This document shows, in pieces, positions 9,417-18,375 of a DNA stretch of 33,860 nt. How positions within the stretch are numbered: position 1 is the first letter of the stretch; the number at the start of each line of letters is the position of its first letter. This DNA comes from Bacteroidota bacterium (GTDB lineage: Bacteria; Bacteroidota; Bacteroidia; Chitinophagales; Chitinophagaceae). A program made the position numbers and the translations under genes. The stretch lies in contig JAFDXG010000125.1 of NCBI GenBank assembly GCA_018268105.1, forward strand, positions 1-33,860, read 5' to 3'. A model generated the notes under the pieces. That model was not told the origin of the DNA. It did no database searches and saw nothing but the letters and a program-made list of their open reading frames with translations.

Positions 9417-10619
9417 CTACTTAACTTCAGCATTGATGAGTTTACGGGTCCGCAAAAATTGTTTACGGTGTATTTGAATCAGTATGATTACCCATATCAT
9501 ACATGCAGGTAATGCTTTTAACGAATAGGGCTTTACAATATGCTCTCTGAACCATGGAGTAAAAATATCTGAATATGAGAATGTTGTCAGCACATATGCA
9601 AATATAAAAAACCATAAACCTTGAATTGTTCTGGGCTGAAGGAAATACCAAAGACAAATTCCAGGTAATGCAATGATATAAGTAGGTGATTCGGAGCCTG
9701 TGCTAAAAATAACTACAAAAATCAATAATGAAGAAAGCATATACAGTCTGAATGCTTCATTTGTAAAATAGCGGCGGTATATAAATTGACTTGCCATAGC
9801 CAGCATTCCGAAGATTAATACAAGTTTATCATTTAACTGGGGATAAAGGTTACGTCTGATTAACCCCATTATGGAAATATCCTGGTAAAAATAATGGGTA
9901 TCTAACCGGATATTCTTATCAGCTTTCACCTGCAATCCGGCATACCAGTCATAATAACATTGTACAAGAAATTTAAAATCTGTAATCATTAAAGGCAGCA
10001 GGAAAAAAATTAACGACCATACAATTGCCCACATTATAAACTTTAAGGGTTTGGCACTAAAAAAGATAAAGGCCAAGCCTACTACTCCATATAATTTTAT
10101 AAATGTTGGCAGCAATATAAAAAACAAAGCAGCCGCTTCTTTTTTATGAACTACATAAGTATATCCCAGCATCAGGCACCCGCATACTATAGCGTTGCTT
10201 TGCAACCACGAAGCGGTATTCATCATTTCATGGGCACACAATATAACTAAAGCCGTTCTCCATTTTACATCAACTGGTAATTTATAAATGGCAAAATAGA
10301 GAAAAGCCACATTACTCATTTCCCACAAAAAAGCACCAATCTTAACAGGCAAAAGTGCGAATGGCGCTATAAGAATACTGAAAACCGGACCATATAAGTT
10401 CACGTCCTGGTATTCGGCAGGATAAAACAGGTAAAGATTTGTTTTTTGAATAGTATGAAAATAAACATGACGGTAAACCTCAAAATTATTTAATCCTCCT
10501 TTGGTGACCGTAATCAGCACAGCTATAAAAGACAACCCAAACCATAAACCTGCAGCGAGCTTTTTATTAAACAAAAAACTGCCTGATAACAAATATTTCT
10601 TTACTGTTTCAAGCGTCAT
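9417..10619 (-). CDS. GT87-type (DUF2029) membrane glycosyltransferase
   Basis: This is a polytopic integral membrane protein of 400 residues with about nine or ten hydrophobic spans and a GT-C-like layout. The first large outside loop (about 48-80) contains NLYLFYPAEYQDVNLYGPVF, which resembles the conserved loop of the GT87/DUF2029 family. Members of this family use polyprenyl-phosphate-linked sugars as donors, often mannose, on the outer face of the membrane. It sits 46 bp behind a GT2 gene that could make such a donor and 24 bp ahead of a deacetylase gene. Acceptor and sugar are unknown. Other GT-C families remain possible. Confidence 0.75.
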   Translation of the reverse strand: MTLETVKKYLLSGSFLFNKKLAAGLWFGLSFIAVLITVTKGGLNNFEVYRHVYFHTIQKTNLYLFYPAEYQDVNLYGPVFSILIAPFALLPVKIGAFLWEMSNVAFLYFAIYKLPVDVKWRTALVILCAHEMMNTASWLQSNAIVCGCLMLGYTYVVHKKEAAALFFILLPTFIKLYGVVGLAFIFFSAKPLKFIMWAIVWSLIFFLLPLMITDFKFLVQCYYDWYAGLQVKADKNIRLDTHYFYQDISIMGLIRRNLYPQLNDKLVLIFGMLAMASQFIYRRYFTNEAFRLYMLSSLLIFVVIFSTGSESPTYIIALPGICLWYFLQPRTIQGLWFFIFAYVLTTFSYSDIFTPWFREHIVKPYSLKALPACMIWVIILIQIHRKQFLRTRKLINAEVK

Positions 10620-10665
10620 AAAGAAGGTATTTCAACAAATTCAATTAGTGAATAAGAGTTTAGAA

Positions 10666-11463
10666 TTATTTTCTTTTGATATTCAGCTGTATCAGCTTAA
10701 AAAAATTCTTTAGCTCGGTGAAGATAACTGATGAGCCAAAATTGGAAAAAACTACGCCGTGACGCAAATGAACGGGAATTATACTAAAAGAAAGTTTTTG
10801 TTTATGAGCCCTCATTACAAATTCTGTATCTGCCAGGAAACGATTTATTGTTGTTTCTAAGAAAACCGCTTTGCCCCTCTCATTAAAGCCCTTTATCCCT
10901 GCCTGTGTATCATACACAGGGAGATGGAAAAAAAACTTATTCATAAAAATGAATATCTTCGAAATGATCTTTCTTGTAAAGGGAAGGTTATTAAAATAGC
11001 TTTCTTCCCTTATACCCGTTACAACATCGTACCCCTTTAAAAGCAAAGAAATAATTTCTGAAATATTTTTATTGGAATATGGGAAATCAATATCAGTAAT
11101 AATCGTGTACATACTTTTTGCACTTCTCACACCTTCCCTTAAAGCATAACCCTTACCCTCATTTTTTTCATAAGTAACGTAAGAAATATTGTCCATTTCG
11201 TTGCACAATTTCAACACTTCACTGTCAACACCGGCATCGTTTGTCCCATCATTTACTATAATGTATTTCAGCGATGCATTACCGGCAAGTTCCTCCTGCA
11301 AAATTTTAGAATGCCGAACAAAAGTATTAAGCCAATTATTGCCCGGATTATAAAAGGGCAATACTATAGCAACTTCACGTGAATATTCATCATTTACAGA
11401 AGTCCTGATAAAAACAGGACTCTGACTATTCTCAGGAAGTGTGGCGCTATGTCGCTTTGGCAT
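10666..11463 (-). CDS. GT2 family glycosyltransferase, polyprenyl-phosphate type
   Basis: The 265-residue protein has a GT-A fold like dolichyl-phosphate mannose/glucose synthases. The N-terminal Rossmann strand EVAIVLPFYNPG begins at 30. A nucleotide-binding IIVNDGTND (68-76) and the DxD motif TDIDFPYS (D124, D126) follow. KNEGKGYALREG (100-111) is the usual loop of this subfamily, and ETTINRFLADTEFVMRA contains the expected acceptor-side residues. It has no clear membrane span, so it would act as a peripheral protein on the inner face and load a sugar onto a polyprenyl phosphate. It is the first gene of a minus-strand group with the GT87-type transferase and the deacetylase, behind a plausible promoter at 11547-11579. 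Confidence 0.85.
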   Translation of the reverse strand: MPKRHSATLPENSQSPVFIRTSVNDEYSREVAIVLPFYNPGNNWLNTFVRHSKILQEELAGNASLKYIIVNDGTNDAGVDSEVLKLCNEMDNISYVTYEKNEGKGYALREGVRSAKSMYTIITDIDFPYSNKNISEIISLLLKGYDVVTGIREESYFNNLPFTRKIISKIFIFMNKFFFHLPVYDTQAGIKGFNERGKAVFLETTINRFLADTEFVMRAHKQKLSFSIIPVHLRHGVVFSNFGSSVIFTELKNFFKLIQLNIKRK

Positions 11464-11781
11464 AATTTCTTGTGTTGATAGGTTATCTATGGTAAGGATT
11501 GCAATTTTTAAAATTTTTGGTTTACCACAAACTGCACAATTTAATGCAAAAATATAAATATTTTAGGATAACTCTCCAAATACCCAAATATTGACTTACT
11601 TAAACAGCAAAAAGAAAAGTGTCCTTTTTTGCTCAGGTTATGAAATGTTCCTGTGTTGACAATACTTTTTTGGATAGCCATCGTATAGTTTATCTTTTAT
11701 TGAGATTTAATTTCAATCTCATTTTCCTCATCGTTTTGCTCCTCTTCCCAATCTTATTCATACACCGTATATATAGCGGTT
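11464..11781. other. AT-rich intergenic leader of the glycan operon
   Basis: About 320 bp without a gene. The part near 11464-11580 holds the promoter of the GT2 gene on the minus strand. I see nothing else convincing in the remainder. Confidence 0.6.
11547..11579 (-). promoter_or_regulatory. Candidate promoter of the GT2-GT87-deacetylase operon
   Basis: On the minus strand TATTTTTG (11554-11547) matches TAnnTTTG, with TTG (11579-11577) 22 nt upstream, the same spacing as at the atp promoter. The region is AT-rich, so a chance match is possible. Confidence 0.45.
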
Positions 11782-11824
11782 AAAAAAAAACCTGCGCAGT
11801 TGTATTTGAATACAATTGCGCAGG
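11782..11824 (-). terminator. Terminator of the bactofilin operon
   Basis: A 15-bp arm pair (11791-11805 with 11810-11824, one G-T position) closes a TTGA loop. On the minus strand it is followed by nine Ts (11790-11782). It lies about 60 bp behind the bactofilin stop. Confidence 0.9.
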
Positions 11825-11887
11825 GATAACAAAAAAGCAGAGATATTTTTGACTGACTGAAATCGCTTTATGGAAAATTGCTGAAAG

Positions 11888-12313
11888 CTATTTTGCTATT
11901 GCTTGTTTTTGATCTTCTTCACCCTTCATAGCTACTACATCGGCAACGGTTCCCTCCCCAATGTGGCATTGTCCTTTTAAAGATACTGAAGGTTCAACCT
12001 GGAGTTTACCGGCGCTGATATTGCCTTTAATTATAGCTTTCCCGCGAAGGTTGAGTAAATCCTTAATAACAATTTTACCGGTTATCTTCCCCAAAATATC
12101 TGCCTGCTGGCCTTCAACATCTCCTTCCACACTTCCTTCGGCGCCAATCAGCACTTTTGCGGAACCAAAAATATTACCTTTTAGTATACCGTCTATGCGG
12201 ATATCACCATGACTTACTATGTCTCCTTTGATGGTAGTACCTGCACCAATAAGGCTTGTGCTGGTGGCTGAGGGATTGATTTCGATTTCAGATTTGGATT
12301 TTGTTGAGAACAT
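11888..12313 (-). CDS. Bactofilin (polymer-forming cytoskeletal protein)
   Basis: Bactofilins (DUF583) polymerise without nucleotide into filaments on the membrane and position cell-wall enzymes. The 141-residue protein has the short polar N-terminal tail, then a right-handed beta-helix core from about 20 to 120, visible as repeated short strands with glycine turns (SLIGAGTTIKGDIVSHGDIRIDG, then GNIFGSAKVLIGAEGSVEGDVEG). A charged C-terminal tail rich in E, K and Q follows. It lies 24 nt behind a single-span membrane protein that looks like the anchor of an M23 peptidase, its probable partner, and is followed by a strong terminator. Confidence 0.92.
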   Translation of the reverse strand: MFSTKSKSEIEINPSATSTSLIGAGTTIKGDIVSHGDIRIDGILKGNIFGSAKVLIGAEGSVEGDVEGQQADILGKITGKIVIKDLLNLRGKAIIKGNISAGKLQVEPSVSLKGQCHIGEGTVADVVAMKGEEDQKQAIAK

Positions 12314-12337
12314 AAGTTATTGGTTTTAAGTAAATGA

Positions 12338-12739
12338 TTAATCTTCGGTTTTATCATCTTTAGGAACATTCAACTGAGTCGTATCAAGTGGCATATTCGC
12401 TGTAGTTCCTTTGAGCACATTTTGTATGTTTTCGAGGTACTTGTCCCTGTATATCATTTGTTGCTCTAATGAGTCAACCTGTAATTTCAATGTTATTAAT
12501 TCCCTTCTGTCTGATCCGCTGCCATATCCCGGTACATAATAACGCAAAGGAGTAAAAACAAGCAGCGCTACTGTTAAACCTACCAATACCACAAAAACCG
12601 TGCATAAAGTGATGTACACACTTAGCCTCGATAATCGTACCGTAACCACTTCTTCATAGGTATCATCGTTCATTACAACCAGCCTGTACCTGTTTCTTAA
12701 ACGCTGCAGGGTAGTATCTGCATCAAAAATCTTTGCCAT
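12338..12739 (-). CDS. Single-span membrane protein, M23-peptidase anchor-like
   Basis: The 133-residue protein has a basic cytoplasmic N-terminus (1-40) with RYRLVVMNDDTYEEVVTVRLSRLSVY, one membrane span at about 41-63, and a short outside part that forms a likely coiled coil (78-112, RRELITLKLQVDSLEQQMIY onward). From memory, this N-terminal pattern resembles that of the Bacteroidota M23 (LytM) peptidases encoded next to bactofilins. Here the protein stops where the catalytic domain would start, and no HxxxD or HxH zinc motifs are present. It may recruit a separate peptidase, or it may be an evolved short form. It is the first gene of the bactofilin operon. The function is inferred. Confidence 0.75.
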   Translation of the reverse strand: MAKIFDADTTLQRLRNRYRLVVMNDDTYEEVVTVRLSRLSVYITLCTVFVVLVGLTVALLVFTPLRYYVPGYGSGSDRRELITLKLQVDSLEQQMIYRDKYLENIQNVLKGTTANMPLDTTQLNVPKDDKTED

Positions 12740-12865
12740 TCTCCATTATTTCTGTTAAAAATAACCACTTTGGCTTAGTTTGAAAGAACTTAATCAGGAA
12801 AAAATAAACAATTAAAAATAATTTCGCTGAAAATTAGTTTATTAGCTATTACGAACTACAACAAC

Positions 12866-15847
12866 ATGTCCAACAGTAAATACTCCTTAACGGCTATTTT
12901 CCTGCATTTATTTTGCTGTGGATATTATTTATCTGCTGTAGCTCAGAAAGATGTAACACTCGATATAAAGAAGCCTAAAAAATTTGAAAACCGGGTTCTT
13001 GGGTCAGATAAAACCTATACCACCAAATATACTTACCCGCGCAGAGTAATGCAGGGCATGAGTACACATTATAATTTTTTCTTCAATGCAAATATTAAGA
13101 TCAACGATATTGTAACCGGCGCCAAAATGGCATTCAAAGATGATTTTACCCAGTTGCTACCTTTTTTTAATTATACACTTGATGCCACAGCAGCTCAAAA
13201 AACAGAGCTCGACTCCGTACTTATGAAATGTAATGCGGGTATACTCCTTCACGACCTCCGCAATGAATGGATTGATGATATGTATCTGTTGATGGGAAAA
13301 GCTTATTTTTTTAAAAAAGAAATTGATTCTGCAGCATTGGTATTTCAGTATATCAATTATTATTTTCAGCCCAAGGAGGAAAATGAGCTTGGATATAAGA
13401 AATTTATCGGCAGTAACCTTAATGATGAAGGAAATGTATATTCTATTTCTACCCCCGAAAAACGCGGTACATTCAAAAAAATGTTCACTGAGCCACCAGT
13501 GCGCAATGAGGCGCTCATCTGGCTTCTACGATCCTATATTGAAGACAGTGCTTACGGCGAAGCAGCAGGGCTTATTCAAACTTTGCAAGGTGACCAATAT
13601 TTTCCCAACAGGTTAAAACCGCAACTGGAAGAAATGCAGGCATATTTTTTTTATAAAAAAGAAATGTGGGACAGTTGTGCACTTCATTTAATTCCTGCGC
13701 TTGACAATGTTGAAAACTCACTTGAAAAAGCAAGACGGGAATTTCTGATTGCTCAGTTGTTTGCACTCAGCAAAAAAAACGACGAAGCAAACAACTACTA
13801 TAATTTTTGTATAAAACATACGGTAGATCCAGTAATGGATGTATATGCCCGGCTACACCAGATAAAGCTGGCAGAACGGGAGCAAGATGAAAAAATTATC
13901 CAGGAAAACATAGATGCATTGCTGAAAATGGCGAGGCGCGATAAATATTATAATTACCGGAGCATAATATATTATATGGCTGCACAAATGGAAATGCAGA
14001 GAACAAATTTTGAAAATGCAAAAGCCATGTTGTTGAAAAGTGTAAAGTACAACCCGGAAGACATGACTCAACGGAACAGGTCGTATTTATATCTTGGCAA
14101 CCTTGCATATGATAACAGGGATTATACATTAGCTTATGGTGCTTATGACAGTCTTGATATCAACAGTCCGGTGGTAACGGATGAATCCGGAAAAATATCA
14201 GAAAGAAAACAATCACTGTCAGGAGTTATTAGTCGCCTTGAAACCGTTAGGGTGGAAGACTCACTGATGCATATTGCAGATATGCCGGAAGCCGAACGGG
14301 AAAAATATCTGAAAGCAGCCGCCAAAAGATTGAGAAAAGAAAGAGGATTAAAAGAAGCTGATTCGCTGGGATATAATCCCAATAATCCATTTGCAAACCG
14401 TACCACTGCTGATATATTTGCAGGCAACCAGGGTAAAGGTGAATGGTATTTTTATAACAGTAGCCTTAAATCGAGCGGATTCTCCAATTTTAAAAGTGTA
14501 TGGGGCAATCGTCCTAATATTGATAACTGGAGACGCCAGGCGGCTATAACTGCACAAGCTAATACCCTGCCAAAAGAAATGCCAACTCCAGGTCAGGAAG
14601 GATTGCAAAACAATGAAAAGGCATCTCCGCAGGATATCAGTTATGAAGGTTTATTGAAAACGGTTCCTCTATCTGATGAAGCTCGAACCGCATCAAATGA
14701 TTCTATACAGACCGCCTTATTTGAACTGGGTAAGATATTTAAAGATAAATTTGAAGATTATAAAGAAGCAATCAAAAATTATGAAGATTTGCTTAACCGC
14801 TATCCGCATACTCCCTTCCAGGAAGAAGTGATCTTTGATCTGCACTATTGTTATACCAAACTAAACATGCCCATAAAAGCAAGACAGTACAGGGATTTAC
14901 TGGCGCAAAATTTTAAGCAAAGCAAATACATCGGATATATCAATGATCCTAAGGGGATGGAAGAACGAAAAACAAAAATGAAGAATGATGCTACCCGCGA
15001 GTATGAAAAAATTTATACTCTATTCATTGAAGGAAATTTTACAGAAGCTGTAAAACAAAAAGCAATAGCCGACAGCACTTATGGCAATATCTACTGGACA
15101 CAACAGTTGCTTTACATTGAAGCGATATATCATATTAAACAAAAAGAAGACAGCCTTGCTACCCTCACACTTCAGAACCTGATACGCATCAACTCCGGAT
15201 CAGGCATGGCTAAAAAAGCTGAAAATATTATCCGTGTTTTAAAGCGTAGAAATGAAATTGAAAAATATCTTACAGACCTGAAGGTAGACCGAGCCCCGGA
15301 AGATTCTGCTGTTGAAATTCCTGAAATAAAGAAGAAAGGAGAACAACAACAGGTTGCATCAAATGAGAAACCGAAAGTTGTTGAAATAAAATCACCCGAA
15401 CAGCAGTTAAACAAGATTGTGATAGACTCTTCACAGTTTCGGAAAGAAGTTCCCAAACAGTCGGTATATACATTTCATCCAAACGATCAGCACTATGTTG
15501 CCCTATTGCTGAATAAAGTAGATGCCGTATTTATAAACGAAGCTAAAAATGCATTTAACCGATATAACAGGGAATCTTTTTACAGTCAGCAGATAGCTAT
15601 GGAGATTTTGCCGCTCAATGACCAGTATAAAATAGTACTTATGTCTGGATTTGCTGATGCGGCGTCAGCGATGGATTATGTAAAACGTACCCAACCTATT
15701 GCCGGATCACAGATTGTACCCTGGCTGGCTGCGGACAAATACTCTTTCACCGTTATTTCCCAGACAAATCTCGAAGTATTAAAAACACAAAAAGATCTGG
15801 AAGCTTATAAAAGTTTTGTAAAACAGAACTATCCAGCAGAATTTTAA
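12866..15847 (+). CDS. PorW/SprE-like tetratricopeptide protein, type IX secretion/gliding
   Basis: This large periplasmic TPR protein resembles PorW of Porphyromonas and SprE of Flavobacterium, which are needed for type IX secretion and gliding. The 993 residues begin with a signal sequence (about 1-26, ending SAVAQ). The cysteines at 17-18 (HLFCCG) do not form a regular lipobox, although PorW/SprE are lipoproteins, so the anchoring mode is uncertain. TPR-like helices fill about 130-430 and 620-780. The stretch GEWYFYNSSLKSSGF (525-539), continued by VWGNRPNIDNWRR (545-557), matches the family signature. The C-terminal region (about 880-993) looks like a SPOR-like module with FHPNDQHYVALLL. 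It is transcribed away from the bactofilin operon and precedes a class A PBP gene by 97 bp. Confidence 0.85.
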   Translation: MSNSKYSLTAIFLHLFCCGYYLSAVAQKDVTLDIKKPKKFENRVLGSDKTYTTKYTYPRRVMQGMSTHYNFFFNANIKINDIVTGAKMAFKDDFTQLLPFFNYTLDATAAQKTELDSVLMKCNAGILLHDLRNEWIDDMYLLMGKAYFFKKEIDSAALVFQYINYYFQPKEENELGYKKFIGSNLNDEGNVYSISTPEKRGTFKKMFTEPPVRNEALIWLLRSYIEDSAYGEAAGLIQTLQGDQYFPNRLKPQLEEMQAYFFYKKEMWDSCALHLIPALDNVENSLEKARREFLIAQLFALSKKNDEANNYYNFCIKHTVDPVMDVYARLHQIKLAEREQDEKIIQENIDALLKMARRDKYYNYRSIIYYMAAQMEMQRTNFENAKAMLLKSVKYNPEDMTQRNRSYLYLGNLAYDNRDYTLAYGAYDSLDINSPVVTDESGKISERKQSLSGVISRLETVRVEDSLMHIADMPEAEREKYLKAAAKRLRKERGLKEADSLGYNPNNPFANRTTADIFAGNQGKGEWYFYNSSLKSSGFSNFKSVWGNRPNIDNWRRQAAITAQANTLPKEMPTPGQEGLQNNEKASPQDISYEGLLKTVPLSDEARTASNDSIQTALFELGKIFKDKFEDYKEAIKNYEDLLNRYPHTPFQEEVIFDLHYCYTKLNMPIKARQYRDLLAQNFKQSKYIGYINDPKGMEERKTKMKNDATREYEKIYTLFIEGNFTEAVKQKAIADSTYGNIYWTQQLLYIEAIYHIKQKEDSLATLTLQNLIRINSGSGMAKKAENIIRVLKRRNEIEKYLTDLKVDRAPEDSAVEIPEIKKKGEQQQVASNEKPKVVEIKSPEQQLNKIVIDSSQFRKEVPKQSVYTFHPNDQHYVALLLNKVDAVFINEAKNAFNRYNRESFYSQQIAMEILPLNDQYKIVLMSGFADAASAMDYVKRTQPIAGSQIVPWLAADKYSFTVISQTNLEVLKTQKDLEAYKSFVKQNYPAEF

Positions 15848-15944
15848 CACATCAGATTATAAACGCATATTTGCAGATATGAATCTGCACGAAATTTGCA
15901 AATGGAATAAAGCACAATTTGAATGCATTTATAAATAATACCGC

Positions 15945-18338
15945 ATGACAAAAGCTAAGAAATATTTGTGGATCATTTTCTTTACTGGACTGGGAAGTGG
16001 TATCCTGTTTATCCTGCTTATCAGTTGGGGTGCATTTGGGAAACTCCCCTCACTGGCAGAACTTGAAAACCCGTCTATCCTTTCAGCCTCTGAAGTATAT
16101 GCTTCTACCGGGCGTGTTATAGGACGATATTATATTACCGACCGCACAAATGTTTCGTATAAGGATATTTCGCCTAATGTAATTAATGCGTTAGTTGCCA
16201 GGGAAGATGAACGGTTTTATGACCATTCCGGCATTGACGGCAGAGGTCTTATGCGGGCGCTTATCCACCTGGGACGCGATGGGGGTGCAAGTACAATTAC
16301 ACAGCAACTTGCAAAAAATATGCTGGGACAGGGCAGTAAAAATATTTTTAGAAGGATAATCGAAAAACTAAAAGAAAATATTGTTGCCATAAAACTGGAG
16401 AGAAATTTTACCAAAGAAGAAATCATTGCATTATATCTCAACACCGTTGAATACAGCGATCATGTTTTTGGTATAAGGAATGCATCACGTACTTTTTTTC
16501 AGAAAGAACCCGACCGTCTTACCATTGATGAAGCCGCTGTGCTTATAGGTATGCTTCGGGCTACAGGCTTGTACAATCCCAGAACAAATCCCAAGGCTTC
16601 AATGGAAAGCAGGAACCTGGTAATACAGCAAATGGTACGCAATAATTTTATTCCTGCATCTGAAGGTGAAAAATTAAAACTGAAACCAATAAAACTGGAT
16701 TATGAGAAAATGACGCAGAACAATAATTCAGCGCCATATTTTATAGACGTTTTGAAAGAAGATATGAAGCAATGGTGCAGGGAACATAAGAACCCTAAAA
16801 CAGGTGAACCATATAATATATACAAAGATGGATTGAAGATATATACTACTATTGACCCCAGAATGCAGATATATGCTGAAATGGCTGTTGCCAGACACAT
16901 GCCTAACCTTCAGAAAGTATTTAATACTCAAAAAAATATTAAATCAGGAAGTGTATGGAAAACAAAAGATGGTAATGCCATTCTGGAAAGAGCAATGAAA
17001 ACAAGCGATCGCTGGCGGACGATGGCAGATGATGGTATTAAGGAAGCAGATATCCGGAAATCATTCAATGAAAAATTACCAATGAAGGTTTTTGCCTGGA
17101 ACAGTAAAAGAGAAACAGATACCATAATGACACCGCTTGATTCAATCAAATATCACAGACAGATGCTCCAGGCGGCATTTATTGTTACCGACCCTTTGAC
17201 TGGTGAAGTAAAAGCATGGGTTGGCGGAATTGATTTCAAAACCTATAAATATGATCATGCTAATTATAATACCAAGAGGCAGGTAGGTTCCACATTTAAA
17301 CCCATATTATATACCCTGGCCATAATGAATGGATATACACCGGAAACACAGATACCAATGGACCCTGTTGATCTCGGGGGTAAAATGATCTCTGATAAAA
17401 AATATACTGGTACAAGACCATTAAGTTACTGCCTCGCTGCTTCTATCAACACTGCCGCAGCAAGGCTGATGAATGAGATAGGTGTAAACAGGACTGTAGA
17501 TTTTGCACATGACGCAGGTATTAGCAGTAAGATACCGCCCTACCCTTCCATTGCACTTGGCGCAGCAGATTTATCTTTGATGGAGATGGTAGGTGTATAT
17601 AGTATGTTTCCCGGAGGTGGTATGCACACCAACCCCTATTACATTACCCGTATTGAAGACAGGAACGGAAATGTTCTGGAGCAGTTTGCCAGTACCCATA
17701 AAGAAGTGATCAGCGAAGCAGATGCTTATATAATGACAAAAATGATGGAGGGTGTAGTTGATTTTGGGACTGCAAGGTCTGTACGCAGTACATATGGAAT
17801 TACCAGTGAAGTGGCAGGCAAAACCGGTACTACAAATAATAATGCGGATGGATGGTTTATGGGCTTTACTCCACAGTTACTTGGCGGAGTGTGGGTAGGA
17901 GCCGATGATCCGGCATTGAGGATTTCAAATAATTATATTGGTCAGGGTGCTCAAATGGCTATGCCTATATGGGCTTATTTTTTCCAGGAGGTATATAAGG
18001 ATAAAACACTCGGTATTGATCCCAGGGCAAGATTCGTACAGCCTGCCGGTGTGAAAGATGAGATGCTGAAAGGCTGGAACGAGATTCCTTCTACGGATAC
18101 ACCATTAGTAGAAGGTGATAATTATAATTCCGGTGATGCCAGTCAATATATTGATGTGCCTGTAAGTGACGGAAGGGAAAAAGTTTCTACAGAATCTAAA
18201 CTGACACCTGAAGAAGAAGTAATAAAGCAGGAAGCCCAGAAAGGAAAAAAAGAAGATAAACACAAGGACTCAGCCGTAGAAGGTGAAAAGAAAAGAGGCT
18301 TTTTTAAAAGGTTATTTGGAGGTAGAAAAAAAGATTAG
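15945..18338 (+). CDS. Class A penicillin-binding protein (PBP1A-like)
   Basis: This bifunctional peptidoglycan synthase has a short cytoplasmic tail, a membrane span (about 8-28), a GT51 glycosyltransferase domain (50-230) and a transpeptidase domain (400-690). GT51 motifs are REDERFYDHSGID with catalytic E87 and GGASTITQQLAKNM (113-126). Transpeptidase motifs are STFK (449-452, acylated S449), SIN (500-502) and KTGT (626-629). The C-terminal tail (690-797) is highly charged and ends KRGFFKRLFGGRKKD, a basic-aromatic end of unknown role. The 797-residue length suits the family. An ElyC/SanA-like gene follows 37 nt downstream of the stop, so an envelope operon is likely. Confidence 0.95.
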   Translation: MTKAKKYLWIIFFTGLGSGILFILLISWGAFGKLPSLAELENPSILSASEVYASTGRVIGRYYITDRTNVSYKDISPNVINALVAREDERFYDHSGIDGRGLMRALIHLGRDGGASTITQQLAKNMLGQGSKNIFRRIIEKLKENIVAIKLERNFTKEEIIALYLNTVEYSDHVFGIRNASRTFFQKEPDRLTIDEAAVLIGMLRATGLYNPRTNPKASMESRNLVIQQMVRNNFIPASEGEKLKLKPIKLDYEKMTQNNNSAPYFIDVLKEDMKQWCREHKNPKTGEPYNIYKDGLKIYTTIDPRMQIYAEMAVARHMPNLQKVFNTQKNIKSGSVWKTKDGNAILERAMKTSDRWRTMADDGIKEADIRKSFNEKLPMKVFAWNSKRETDTIMTPLDSIKYHRQMLQAAFIVTDPLTGEVKAWVGGIDFKTYKYDHANYNTKRQVGSTFKPILYTLAIMNGYTPETQIPMDPVDLGGKMISDKKYTGTRPLSYCLAASINTAAARLMNEIGVNRTVDFAHDAGISSKIPPYPSIALGAADLSLMEMVGVYSMFPGGGMHTNPYYITRIEDRNGNVLEQFASTHKEVISEADAYIMTKMMEGVVDFGTARSVRSTYGITSEVAGKTGTTNNNADGWFMGFTPQLLGGVWVGADDPALRISNNYIGQGAQMAMPIWAYFFQEVYKDKTLGIDPRARFVQPAGVKDEMLKGWNEIPSTDTPLVEGDNYNSGDASQYIDVPVSDGREKVSTESKLTPEEEVIKQEAQKGKKEDKHKDSAVEGEKKRGFFKRLFGGRKKD

Positions 18339-18375
18339 ATATATTACGGCCTCTGTAAAGCCCTGCCCCGAAAGT

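Noticed and set aside
15873..15888. GCAGAT/ATCTGC hairpin between the PorW/SprE-like and PBP genes
   Set aside because: It has a short 6-bp stem, no T run after it and no clear link to a promoter; I could not assign a role.
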